This document shows, in pieces, positions 1-6,074 of a DNA stretch of 6,166 nt. The stretch covers positions 3,488-9,653 of the forward strand of contig DCGG01000123.1 in assembly GCA_002315455.1 (NCBI GenBank), given 5' to 3'. The position numbers were made by a program, and so were the translations under genes. Origin of the DNA: Lentisphaeria bacterium UBA1784. Its GTDB lineage: Bacteria; Verrucomicrobiota; Lentisphaeria; Victivallales; Victivallaceae. Within the stretch, counting starts at the first letter, position 1. Each line of letters begins with the position of its first letter. The notes under the pieces were generated by a model. It was not told where the DNA came from, did not search any database, and saw nothing but the letters and a program-made list of their open reading frames with translations.

Positions 1-61
1 GAAACTCCACTGTTTCAAGGTCGGACCGCCCGGAGTTCCGACCTTGAAACAGTGGAGTTTC
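1..61. repeat. Perfect 25-bp inverted repeat at the left edge (probable fold-back artefact)
   Basis: Bases 1-25 are the exact reverse complement of bases 37-61, with an 11-base spacer (26-36). The repeat begins at the first base of the window, so it may continue outside. It lies inside the reading frame of the solute-binding protein gene and has no T-run, which argues against an intrinsic terminator. The right arm (37-61) encodes a protein segment that looks natural for the family (LHCFKVG). The spacer adds TPGG, and the left arm then encodes an unnatural-looking tail (PTLKQWSF). The simplest reading is that bases 37 onward are genuine and bases 1 to about 25 are a mirrored copy made by fold-back during amplification or assembly at a contig end. 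A real chromosomal inverted repeat cannot be excluded from this sequence alone. Confidence 0.85.
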
Positions 62-1197
62 TGCCCCTCGATGGAAAGCAGAAAGTCCAGAAACATCTCC
101 GCCTGCTTCCGGTGGGGCGCACCCCGCAGAAGTTGAACGGGATCGGGCGAAACGGCGGTCCCGCCTGCCGGCGCGATGTAGAGGAAACGGTCCGGGTTGG
201 CCGGATCGGTGGCCTTCACCCATGCGATCTCCGCGAAGGCGTAACTGTCGATGCCGGTCCCGGCGGCGGCTTCTCCGATCCGCACGTAACGGACCACTTC
301 GCTGGCGGAATCGGTGAGGTTCCGGCAGTTTGCGAAGATGCGTTTCAGGAGGTTCAGGCCCAGCGTCCAGCCCCTGGCCGGATCGCCCGCCTGCGCCATC
401 TGCTGCTGGATCATGATCTCGAAGCATTTGTTGGCGGAGCCGGACTTGGAGGGGTCCGCAAGGGCCAGTTGCCGGAAGAAGCGGGTATCGGCCAGATCCG
501 CCCAGCGGCGGGGAGGCTCCTTCATGCCCAGCTCCTTCAGACGGTCCGAATTGGCGCAGATGCCGAAGGTGGAGAGGACCACTCCGTAGTAGCGGCCTTT
601 GGGATCGTAGAGTTTCTCTCCGCTGAATTCCGCGGGGATCGCGGTGTCGGAGAAGTATTCCGGATGCCGCTCTTTGACCTTGCCGTCGATGGCGAATCCC
701 CGTTCGGCGTTGCGGGCGAGGTCGAAGGCTCCGCCGCCCGCCAGCAGGTCGATCCCTACGCCCGCATCGGAATCCAGAAAACTGCTACGGGCAAGTTTCT
801 GATCGGCGGAAGCGAAGAGTTTCGCTTTCGGGGAGTCCATGCGGGGGTCGGCGAAGGCCTCTGCGATTTCCTTCGTCCAAGGGCGTCCGGGGTGGCGGCG
901 GCTCCAGTCCTTCCGGAACTCCGCCTCATAGCGGTCCGCGAGGAAGCGCATGATGTCGGAGGTGCCGCCGGGAGTCCTCCAGTCGATCCTGATGTCCCTG
1001 CCGGTTTTGGCAATGTACCAGGCGCGGAAGGCTTTGTCGTATTCGTCCCGCATGGTCTTGTTGTGGGCGCTGATGATGACGAGAGTGTCCTTGCCGGAGC
1101 GGTCGGAGATCCCTGCGGGTTCCGCTGGACGCAGAAGATAGGGAAGCACCAGCAGTGCCCCCGGCAGGATCAGTGCGAAAAGCAGTCGGATGATCAT
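1..1197 (-). CDS. ABC transporter extracellular solute-binding protein, 3' end missing
   Basis: The frame is open for 399 codons from ATG 1197 to the window edge, without a stop. It should be the ligand-capturing part of an importer fed by the ATPase encoded just upstream. Residues 4-22 form a hydrophobic N-terminal segment (signal peptide or membrane anchor). No lipobox cysteine is visible, and the nearest cleavage-like site is weak (around residues 24-28). The mature part begins with a typical binding-protein strand (DTLVIISAHN, residues 37-46). Later come GRYYGVVLSTFGICANSD (201-218), a DPSKSGSAN segment (248-256) and MFLDFLLSIEGQK (368-380), all typical of iron/thiamine/polyamine-type binding proteins of solute-binding family 1. 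The substrate cannot be told. A GGAG 9 nt before the ATG, inside the end of the ATPase gene, supports the start. Residues from about 392 to 399 come from the mirrored arm of the terminal inverted repeat and are probably not real, so the true C-terminus is missing. Confidence 0.82.
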   Translation of the reverse strand, partial: MIIRLLFALILPGALLVLPYLLRPAEPAGISDRSGKDTLVIISAHNKTMRDEYDKAFRAWYIAKTGRDIRIDWRTPGGTSDIMRFLADRYEAEFRKDWSRRHPGRPWTKEIAEAFADPRMDSPKAKLFASADQKLARSSFLDSDAGVGIDLLAGGGAFDLARNAERGFAIDGKVKERHPEYFSDTAIPAEFSGEKLYDPKGRYYGVVLSTFGICANSDRLKELGMKEPPRRWADLADTRFFRQLALADPSKSGSANKCFEIMIQQQMAQAGDPARGWTLGLNLLKRIFANCRNLTDSASEVVRYVRIGEAAAGTGIDSYAFAEIAWVKATDPANPDRFLYIAPAGGTAVSPDPVQLLRGAPHRKQAEMFLDFLLSIEGQKLHCFKVGTPGGPTLKQWSF

Positions 1198-1203
1198 GGC
1201 GCG

Positions 1204-2244
1204 CTACTCCGGGAAGACCAGCAGAAATTCCGGATCGAAGGAGAGCCGGATTCGATCGCCGATCTTCCGTGCGGGACCTGCGCTCTCCCGCACCTCCACT
1301 TCGGCGAGAGCGGTGCGGCAGCGCCAGAGACAACTTTCTCCGAGGTAGGTCCTGTCGGTGATGGTGGCGCCGAAGGAGCAGGGGACGTCGGGAGCGTTTT
1401 CCGGAAGAATGCGGAGCCGTTCCGGCCGGATCGCCCCCACGGCGTTGCCGTTCCGGCAGGGATGGGAGAGATTGAAGTTCCCCAGCGCGGAGATGAGGTT
1501 GCGCTGTTCCACCCGTCCGGGGATGAGGTTGACGTCGCCGAGAAATTCCGCGCAGAAGCGGTCCGCGGGGAAGTCGTAGAGCATTTCCGGCGTCCCCATC
1601 TGCCGGATGACTCCGTTGTCCATGACGGCGGCGCGGTCGGCGAGACTCAGCGCCTCCTGCCGGTCGTGGGTCACGTAGAGGGCGGTAAGTTTGCGGAGGC
1701 GGCAGATGCGGCGGATCTCAACGCGCATGGCATCCCGGAGCCGGGCATCGAGGTTGGAGAGCGGTTCGTCCAGAAGCAGCAGGGGCGGATCCACCGCCAG
1801 CGCCCGGGCAAGGGCTACCCGCTGCTGCTGTCCGCCGGAGAGGGAGGCGGGGCGGCGTTTGGCAAAGTCCTGCAGTCGGACCAGTTCCAGCGCTTCCATC
1901 ACCTTGTTGATCAGTTCCCCGCCTTTAACGCCGAGACAGCGGAGGCCGAAGGCGACGTTTTCAAAGAGGTTGAGGTGGGGCCAGAGGGCATAGTTCTGAA
2001 AGACCATGGCGGCCCGGCGTTTTTCGGGGGGGACTTCGGTGACGTCCTCGCCGTCGAAGCGGATGATCCCCGCATCGGGTTTCACCAGACCGGCGAGGAT
2101 GCGGAGCAACGTGGATTTGCCGCAGCCGGAGGGACCCAGCAGGAAGAACATCTCCCCCGATTGGATCGTGAGGTCCAGGTCCTTAAGGACTGGGACGTCT
2201 TTGGTATAGGCTTTGGAGATGCCGGATATTTCGATCTTTGCCAT
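1204..2244 (-). CDS. ABC transporter ATP-binding protein, FbpC/PotA type
   Basis: This 346-residue protein is the ATP-hydrolysing subunit of an importer on the inner face of the membrane. All nucleotide-binding motifs are intact: Walker A GPSGCGKST (37-45), Q-loop Gln83 in FQNYALWPHL, signature LSGGQ (135-139), Walker B LLLLDE with catalytic Glu160, D-loop SNLD (163-166) and switch His193. The length and the region after residue 240 fit a C-terminal TOBE-type regulatory domain, as in the FbpC/PotA/MalK branch (iron, polyamine and sugar importers). The motif LWPHLNLFENVAFGL is typical of that branch. An AAAGGA 7 nt before the ATG sets the start. The binding-protein gene begins 6 bp after its stop, so the two probably belong to one transporter. 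No permease is visible; it may lie beyond the left edge. The substrate is not predictable. Confidence 0.93.
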   Translation of the reverse strand: MAKIEISGISKAYTKDVPVLKDLDLTIQSGEMFFLLGPSGCGKSTLLRILAGLVKPDAGIIRFDGEDVTEVPPEKRRAAMVFQNYALWPHLNLFENVAFGLRCLGVKGGELINKVMEALELVRLQDFAKRRPASLSGGQQQRVALARALAVDPPLLLLDEPLSNLDARLRDAMRVEIRRICRLRKLTALYVTHDRQEALSLADRAAVMDNGVIRQMGTPEMLYDFPADRFCAEFLGDVNLIPGRVEQRNLISALGNFNLSHPCRNGNAVGAIRPERLRILPENAPDVPCSFGATITDRTYLGESCLWRCRTALAEVEVRESAGPARKIGDRIRLSFDPEFLLVFPE

Positions 2245-2271
2245 GGTATTTTCCTTTGTGTTGCCGACCTG

Positions 2272-3636
2272 TCAGAACAATCCGCCATCCAGCATTTTCC
2301 GGTTGGCGGGGGAGCGCATCAGGTCGAGGATCTTGTTTTCCAGCTGCCGCACCCGTTCCCGGGTGAGGTGAACGTGTTTGCTGACCTCCGAGAGGGGCTT
2401 CGGAGTATTGCCGAAAAGTCCGAAACGGAGGATGATGATCTGCTGGTCCCGTTCCGAGAGACGGGAGAGCAACAGGTAAAGGTTGTCGTAGAGAAACTTC
2501 CGGGAAAGTTCCTGCGTAGGATCGCTTCCGGAGCGGTCGGCGATCAGCCCCTCCAGCATGGAATTGCCGTCATCGTTGCCGACGTGAGCCTGCAGAGAGA
2601 CCATCTGGAACTGCATTTTCTTAAGGGCGCTGACCCGGGAGACCGGCATCTCCAGCGCGGCGGCCAGTTCGGCGAGTTCCGGTTCGCGGCCGTAGTTCTG
2701 AATGAAGCGCTGTTCGCACCAGTTGATGCTGTTGACTGCGGTAATCATGTGGGCGGGGATGCGGATGATCCGGCCCTGTTCGGAGATGGCATGGATGATG
2801 TTGTGCCTGACCCACCAGCTGGCGTAGGTGGAGAATCGGTTTCCCATGCGGAAATCGAACCGTTCGATGGCCCGGAGCAGTCCCAGATTTCCCTCCTGGA
2901 TCAGATCGTTGAAGGGGATCCCCCGGTTGCGGTGCTTTTGGGCGATGCTGACCACGAGGCGCAGGTTGGACTCCACCATTTCCTGCCGGAGCGCCTGCAG
3001 AAGTTCCTGCTGACGGCGGAGTTCCGTCAGGAGGGCGGGGAGTTCCGCCAACGGGATCAGGAGTTTCTGCTCCAGTATTGCCCGGGTGTCCGGGGGAGAA
3101 TCCGGGAACATTTCAGCGTAGTTGAAAAGGATGTTGCACCACTCGTTCACGGTGTCGCCGGTGGCGTGGTACTCCAACAGGACCTGCACCAGCTTCTGCC
3201 GGGGCACCGCGGGGTCCTGATGGGCGCCGATGGCCAGTTCCAGCGAGGTCAGCGCGGCGAAGATCCTCTGTTTCCAGTCGGCGAAGCAGGGGAGCAGATC
3301 GGGTTTTGACTGACCGTTTTCATCCCGGAGCCCGGAGGGCATGAAGTGGTCGGAGGGGTCGTCGTCTCCGTCAAGACAGCGATCTATGAGACGGATGGTA
3401 TCCCGCGCGATGAATCCCAGCCCTCCGACAATCTCCCGCAGATGGGTGGCTGCGGCATCGATCTTTGCGCCGAGGACCTGCTGTTCCTGGGGGGAGAGCA
3501 ACGGGAGATTGCCGATGTCCTTCAGATAACTGCCGAGGGAGCCGGAAAAATCCTCATAGCCGTTCCGCCAGCCGGACTTTTCGGAGGCAGTCCCGCCGGA
3601 CCCCGCATGGAGTTGTTCCAAGGGTCCGTCCATCAT
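2272..3636 (-). CDS. RNA polymerase sigma factor, sigma-70 family (group 1/2-like)
   Basis: This 454-residue protein directs RNA polymerase to promoters. Numbered from ATG 3636, region 1.2 is about 35-64 (GSLGSYLKDIGNLPLLSPQE). A poorly conserved block fills about 65-219. Region 2 is about 220-290, with DLIQEGNLGLLRAIERFDF and RFSTYASWWVRHNI. Region 3 is about 296-370. Region 4 is about 382-442, with the helix-turn-helix residues LTRERVRQLENK, almost identical to the -35-reading helix of sigma-70. No region 1.1 is seen. In region 2.4 the residues equivalent to E. coli Gln437 and Thr440 are His278 and Ile281, which may alter reading of promoter position -12. The start is the ATGA overlap with the upstream ATPase stop. 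The next codon, ATG 3633, is also possible, with GGAG at a better 7-nt spacing. An upstream in-frame ATG at 3666 is less likely because it lies deep in the upstream gene. Family assignment is firm; the subgroup is not. Confidence 0.94.
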   Translation of the reverse strand: MMDGPLEQLHAGSGGTASEKSGWRNGYEDFSGSLGSYLKDIGNLPLLSPQEQQVLGAKIDAAATHLREIVGGLGFIARDTIRLIDRCLDGDDDPSDHFMPSGLRDENGQSKPDLLPCFADWKQRIFAALTSLELAIGAHQDPAVPRQKLVQVLLEYHATGDTVNEWCNILFNYAEMFPDSPPDTRAILEQKLLIPLAELPALLTELRRQQELLQALRQEMVESNLRLVVSIAQKHRNRGIPFNDLIQEGNLGLLRAIERFDFRMGNRFSTYASWWVRHNIIHAISEQGRIIRIPAHMITAVNSINWCEQRFIQNYGREPELAELAAALEMPVSRVSALKKMQFQMVSLQAHVGNDDGNSMLEGLIADRSGSDPTQELSRKFLYDNLYLLLSRLSERDQQIIILRFGLFGNTPKPLSEVSKHVHLTRERVRQLENKILDLMRSPANRKMLDGGLF

Positions 3637-4595
3637 GCTTCTCCCGGGAAGAAACAGGCACAGCAACGGCCGTTTCCGCAGTCGGTCAGCGGCGGCAGTT
3701 CTCTGCGGCAGACCGCTTTGGCCTTGGGACAGCGGGGATGAAAGGGGCAGCCCGGCGGCGGGTCCACGGGGGAGGGTACGTCACCTGCGAGAACGATCCG
3801 CTTCACCCCTGACGGCTGAAGAGTTGGTACTGCGGAAAGCAATGCCCGGGTATAGGGATGCAGAGGTGCGGAGGTGAGCGCCTGCGAGGGACCGCTTTCC
3901 ATGATCCTGCCGAGGTACATCACCATGATGCGGCGGGAGATGTGTTCCACCACCGCCAGATCGTGGGCGATGAAGAGGAAACTCGTCCCCTGCTCCTGCT
4001 GAATGTCCTTCAGCAGGTTGACGATGGCGGCCTGCACGCTGACGTCCAGCGCGGAAACCGGTTCGTCCGCCACGATGAACTTCGGTTCCGCGGCCAGCGC
4101 CCGGGCGATTCCGATACGCTGGCGCTGTCCGCCGGAAAACTGGTGGGGGTAGCGGTCGAGGGCATCGCCGTTGAGACCGACCCGCTTCAGCAGTTGTGCG
4201 GCCCGTTCCCGGCGTTCCCCGATGGAGAGTTCGGAGTGGAGCCGCAGGACTTCGTCGATGGATTGACCGGCGGTGAGCCGGGGGTTCAGGGAACCGTAGG
4301 GGTCCTGAAAGATCATCTGGAAGTTCCGGCGTTCCCGGCGGAGTTCCGCATTGCCGAGGCGGGTGAGGTCCCTGCCGTTCAGCAGGATGGCGCCGGACTC
4401 CTCCTGTTCCAGCCGGACGATGGTGCGGCCGAGGGTGGATTTCCCGCATCCGGATTCCCCCACCAATCCGAGGATCTCCCCCTGTTCCAGGGTGAAAGAG
4501 ACCCCGTTTACGGCGCAGAGACGTTTCTTCCTGCGAAAGAGGGGCGTCGGGACAGGAAAGGTCACGTGCAGATCCCTGACTTCCAAAAGCGGCAT
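3633..4595 (-). CDS. Peptide-type ABC transporter ATP-binding protein, OppF/DppF family
   Basis: This 320-residue ATPase belongs to the oligopeptide/dipeptide/nickel importer family. Motifs are complete: Walker A GESGCGKST (46-54), Q-loop Gln97 in FQDPYGSLNPR, signature FSGGQ (153-157), Walker B FIVADE with Glu178, SALD (181-184) and His211. The C-terminus carries the family oligopeptide tail PLHPYTRALLSAVP (244-257), then CPFHPRCP and a cysteine-rich end (Cys283, 289, 296, 306, 311, 312, 314). The first three have the C-x5-C-x6-C spacing that, in related peptide-transporter ATPases, has been reported to hold an iron-sulfur cluster. The start has a strong AGGAGG (4606-4611) 10 nt upstream, and the gap to the phosphatase is 2 bp. 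OppF-type subunits normally work beside OppD plus two permeases and a binding protein. None is present here, so it looks like an orphan subunit serving a transporter encoded elsewhere. Confidence 0.93.
   Translation of the reverse strand: MPLLEVRDLHVTFPVPTPLFRRKKRLCAVNGVSFTLEQGEILGLVGESGCGKSTLGRTIVRLEQEESGAILLNGRDLTRLGNAELRRERRNFQMIFQDPYGSLNPRLTAGQSIDEVLRLHSELSIGERRERAAQLLKRVGLNGDALDRYPHQFSGGQRQRIGIARALAAEPKFIVADEPVSALDVSVQAAIVNLLKDIQQEQGTSFLFIAHDLAVVEHISRRIMVMYLGRIMESGPSQALTSAPLHPYTRALLSAVPTLQPSGVKRIVLAGDVPSPVDPPPGCPFHPRCPKAKAVCRRELPPLTDCGNGRCCACFFPGEA
3641..3645 (-). promoter_or_regulatory. Ribosome binding site deciding the sigma factor start
   Basis: GGGAG lies inside the last codons of the upstream ATPase gene, 4 nt before ATG 3636 and 7 nt before the adjacent ATG 3633. 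Its spacing favours initiation at one of these two tandem ATGs over the upstream in-frame ATG at 3666. The stop/start overlap suggests translational coupling to the ATPase. Confidence 0.6.
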
Positions 4596-4597
4596 GA

Positions 4598-5371
4598 TCA
4601 GCGTTCCTCCTGCTGCTTTTCGGAAAAGGCGGAGACGATGGAGATATTGTCCTTGCCGCCGGCGAGGAGCGCCGCCCGCATCAGACCGTTGACCGCTTCG
4701 CGGGGAGAATCCGCCTGCGAGAGCAGTTCGGAAATGCGCTGGGGGGCAACGTCCCGGTAGGCTCCGTCGGAGCAGAGAAGATAGCGGCTGTTTCCGTGGC
4801 GCGGCAGCGTGAGCAGTTGCGGCTCCACTTCGGGACGGGTCCCTACGGCCCGGCAGAGGACGCAGGAGAGGTCGCAGTTGGGATTGCGGGCCTGCACCTT
4901 TGCCAGCGCTTCCGGTTCATTGCAGAGCGTGTGATCGACGGAGTGCTGGACGAGGCCGGTCTCCGGCCTGAGTTCGTAGAAGCGGCTGTCCCCAACGTTG
5001 AGCAGCGTGAGGAACTCTTTTCCGAAGATTACCGCCACAAGGGTGCATCCCATGGGACGGTCTCCGCCGACTTCGGCGTTGCGGGAGTGGAGTTTGCCGT
5101 TGATGGCTTTCAGCGCGCCCGCGAGAAAGGCTTCGGCGCGCTTGGGAGTATCGACGTCGGAGGTCAGTGCGAAATACTGCCCCAGCAGGTCCCGGCAGCA
5201 GATCAAACTGGCCAGGTCGCCATCCCGGTGGCCGCCGATGCCGTCGGCGACGGCGGCGAGGACGGAGGCTCTGCCGGGGAGGTTCAAAACTCCGAAATTA
5301 TCTTCGTTCTTTTTGCGGCAGAGGCCGAGGTTGGTCTCTCCGCAAACGCTTATTCCGCAAGAATTGAGCAT
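4598..5371 (-). CDS. PP2C-family protein serine/threonine phosphatase
   Basis: This 257-residue cytosolic, metal-dependent phosphatase covers the whole PP2C domain with no additional domain, as in the bacterial Stp/PrpC group that reverses Hanks-type kinase phosphorylation. Metal-binding residues are present: Asp24 in KKNEDNF, Asp43-Gly44 in VADGIGGH, Asp202 in CSDGAY and Asp241 in GGKDNISIV. Other family motifs are GCTLVAVI (108-115), NVGDSRFYELR (125-135), VDHTL (145-149) and RAVGT (174-178). There are 11 cysteines, including C-x3-C-x2-C at 166-173, which is unusual for the family. The start at 5371 is the first possible in frame, because a TGA lies two codons upstream; GGAG sits 10 nt before it. 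It is the first gene after the promoter at 5460-5488. No partner kinase is in the window, so its substrate is unknown. Its position two genes ahead of a sigma factor suggests, without proving, a regulatory link. Confidence 0.93.
   Translation of the reverse strand: MLNSCGISVCGETNLGLCRKKNEDNFGVLNLPGRASVLAAVADGIGGHRDGDLASLICCRDLLGQYFALTSDVDTPKRAEAFLAGALKAINGKLHSRNAEVGGDRPMGCTLVAVIFGKEFLTLLNVGDSRFYELRPETGLVQHSVDHTLCNEPEALAKVQARNPNCDLSCVLCRAVGTRPEVEPQLLTLPRHGNSRYLLCSDGAYRDVAPQRISELLSQADSPREAVNGLMRAALLAGGKDNISIVSAFSEKQQEER
4606..4611 (-). promoter_or_regulatory. Strong Shine-Dalgarno site for the OppF/DppF-type gene
   Basis: AGGAGG is a full-consensus ribosome binding site 10 nt before ATG 4595. 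It sits inside the last codons of the phosphatase gene. It fixes the ATPase start and implies efficient translation within the operon. Confidence 0.7.
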
Positions 5372-5453
5372 CGCTCAAACACTCCGATCATTGTGCCCCG
5401 GTGCGGACCCCGCAGCGTTGGACGCCCCCAGGATCTGCCCCGGCAAACCGTAC
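5372..5453 (-). other. Predicted 5' leader of the phosphatase-sigma operon
   Basis: If transcription starts about 7 nt after the -10 box (near 5453), the operon carries a GC-rich leader of about 80 nt. It holds a short perfect hairpin at 5402-5414 (TGCGG/CCGCA, 3-nt loop) and two copies of CCGGGGCA (5394-5401 and 5435-5442). I recognise no riboswitch class and no terminator with a U-run in it. Confidence 0.4.
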
Positions 5454-5459
5454 TGCATT

Positions 5460-5488
5460 AGTATAGTGCCGAAATGGAAAAAAGTCAA
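5460..5488 (-). promoter_or_regulatory. Near-consensus housekeeping promoter for the phosphatase-ATPase-sigma operon
   Basis: Read on the minus strand, a -35 box TTGACT (5483-5488) is followed by 17 bp and a -10 box TATACT (5460-5465). One mismatch in each hexamer and ideal spacing make this a strong sigma-70-type promoter. It lies in the only sizeable intergenic gap of the window, 89 bp before the phosphatase start. Predicted transcription start is near 5453. No repressor operator is recognised. Confidence 0.82.
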
Positions 5489-5519
5489 ACCGGAAACCCT
5501 TGAATCCCCCGCAAAAAAA

Positions 5520-6074
5520 CTACCGTTCTGCCGTGGAGAGCAGACGCCGGACCTCTTCCACGATCTCCTGAACGTCGCAGAGCCTGCCGGGACCGTCCGC
5601 TCCGCAGGCCACCGGACCGGAATCCGGACCAACGAAGTGCACGCCCCTTTCGAGGAGTTTCTGACGGTTCTCCGCGCAGGCCGGATGGGTCCACATGGCG
5701 GGATTCATGGCCGGAGCCAGCACCGCCGGCCCGTGAAAGGTGGCCGCGAAGGTGGTCAGCGCATCGTCGGCGATCCCCCAAGTGTATTTTGCGATGAAGT
5801 CCGCGGTGGCGGGGGCGACGACCAGCAGTTTTGCTTCATCGGCGAGTGCGACGTGTTCCGGACGCCATTCGCCATCGTCATCCCAAAGCGATGTAATGAC
5901 TTTGCGGCGGGAGAGGGTGCGGAAGGTGATCTCCCCCACGAAGCGGAGGGCGTTCTCCGTCATCAGCACCTGTACGGGGAATCCCGCCTTCCGGAGCCTG
6001 CTGCAGAGGTCGGCGGCCTTGTAAGCGGCGATCCCGCCGGTGACTCCCAATGCGATCAGCGGACGTTCAGTCAT
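5520..6074 (-). CDS. coaC: Phosphopantothenoylcysteine decarboxylase (stand-alone CoaC flavoprotein)
   Basis: This 184-residue FMN-binding protein removes CO2 from 4'-phospho-N-pantothenoylcysteine to give 4'-phosphopantetheine, a step of coenzyme A synthesis. It covers the flavoprotein domain only. Family motifs are TGGIAAYKAADL (12-23), catalytic His74 in PEHVALADEA, PATADFIAKYTWGIADD (88-104), Asn124 in PAMNPAMW and Cys157 in VACGADG. These match His75, Asn125 and Cys158 of E. coli CoaBC as I recall them, so the enzyme looks active. In most bacteria CoaC is fused to the CoaB synthetase. Here the protein stops after the CoaC domain and no CoaB follows, so CoaB should be encoded elsewhere. 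GGGAGG (6080-6085) lies 5 nt before the ATG, and the start overlaps the upstream gene by 8 bp. A related HFCD-family flavoprotein decarboxylase is the alternative, but the motifs fit CoaC best. Confidence 0.9.
   Translation of the reverse strand: MTERPLIALGVTGGIAAYKAADLCSRLRKAGFPVQVLMTENALRFVGEITFRTLSRRKVITSLWDDDGEWRPEHVALADEAKLLVVAPATADFIAKYTWGIADDALTTFAATFHGPAVLAPAMNPAMWTHPACAENRQKLLERGVHFVGPDSGPVACGADGPGRLCDVQEIVEEVRRLLSTAER

Noticed and set aside
52..3309. A stop-free plus-strand frame of 1085 codons.
   Set aside because: It runs opposite the binding protein, an ATPase and most of the sigma factor, all of which have clear family motifs. Its own translation is rich in Gly, Val, Asp, Glu and Pro with no recognisable domain. 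Long antisense frames like this arise from GC-biased third codon positions.
3637..3666. Ten extra N-terminal residues for the sigma factor from ATG 3666.
   Set aside because: That start lies within the upstream ATPase frame, while the tandem ATGs at 3636 and 3633 have a GGGAG at usable spacing and a classic ATGA overlap.
3858..4760. Plus-strand open frame of 300 codons opposite the OppF-type ATPase.
   Set aside because: It is antisense to a gene with every ABC ATPase motif intact, and it shows no family motif or convincing ribosome binding site.
5375..5458. A 27-codon minus-strand ORF in the leader, in the same frame as the phosphatase and separated from it by TGA-GCG.
   Set aside because: Its ATG lies 2 nt after the -10 box, upstream of the predicted transcription start, and no ribosome binding site precedes it. 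Its TGA is useful only as evidence for the phosphatase start.
5513..5519. T-run directly after the coaC stop as a possible intrinsic terminator.
   Set aside because: Only a 5-bp stem (TCTGC/GCAGA) lies upstream, well separated from the T-run, so a functional terminator is not supported.
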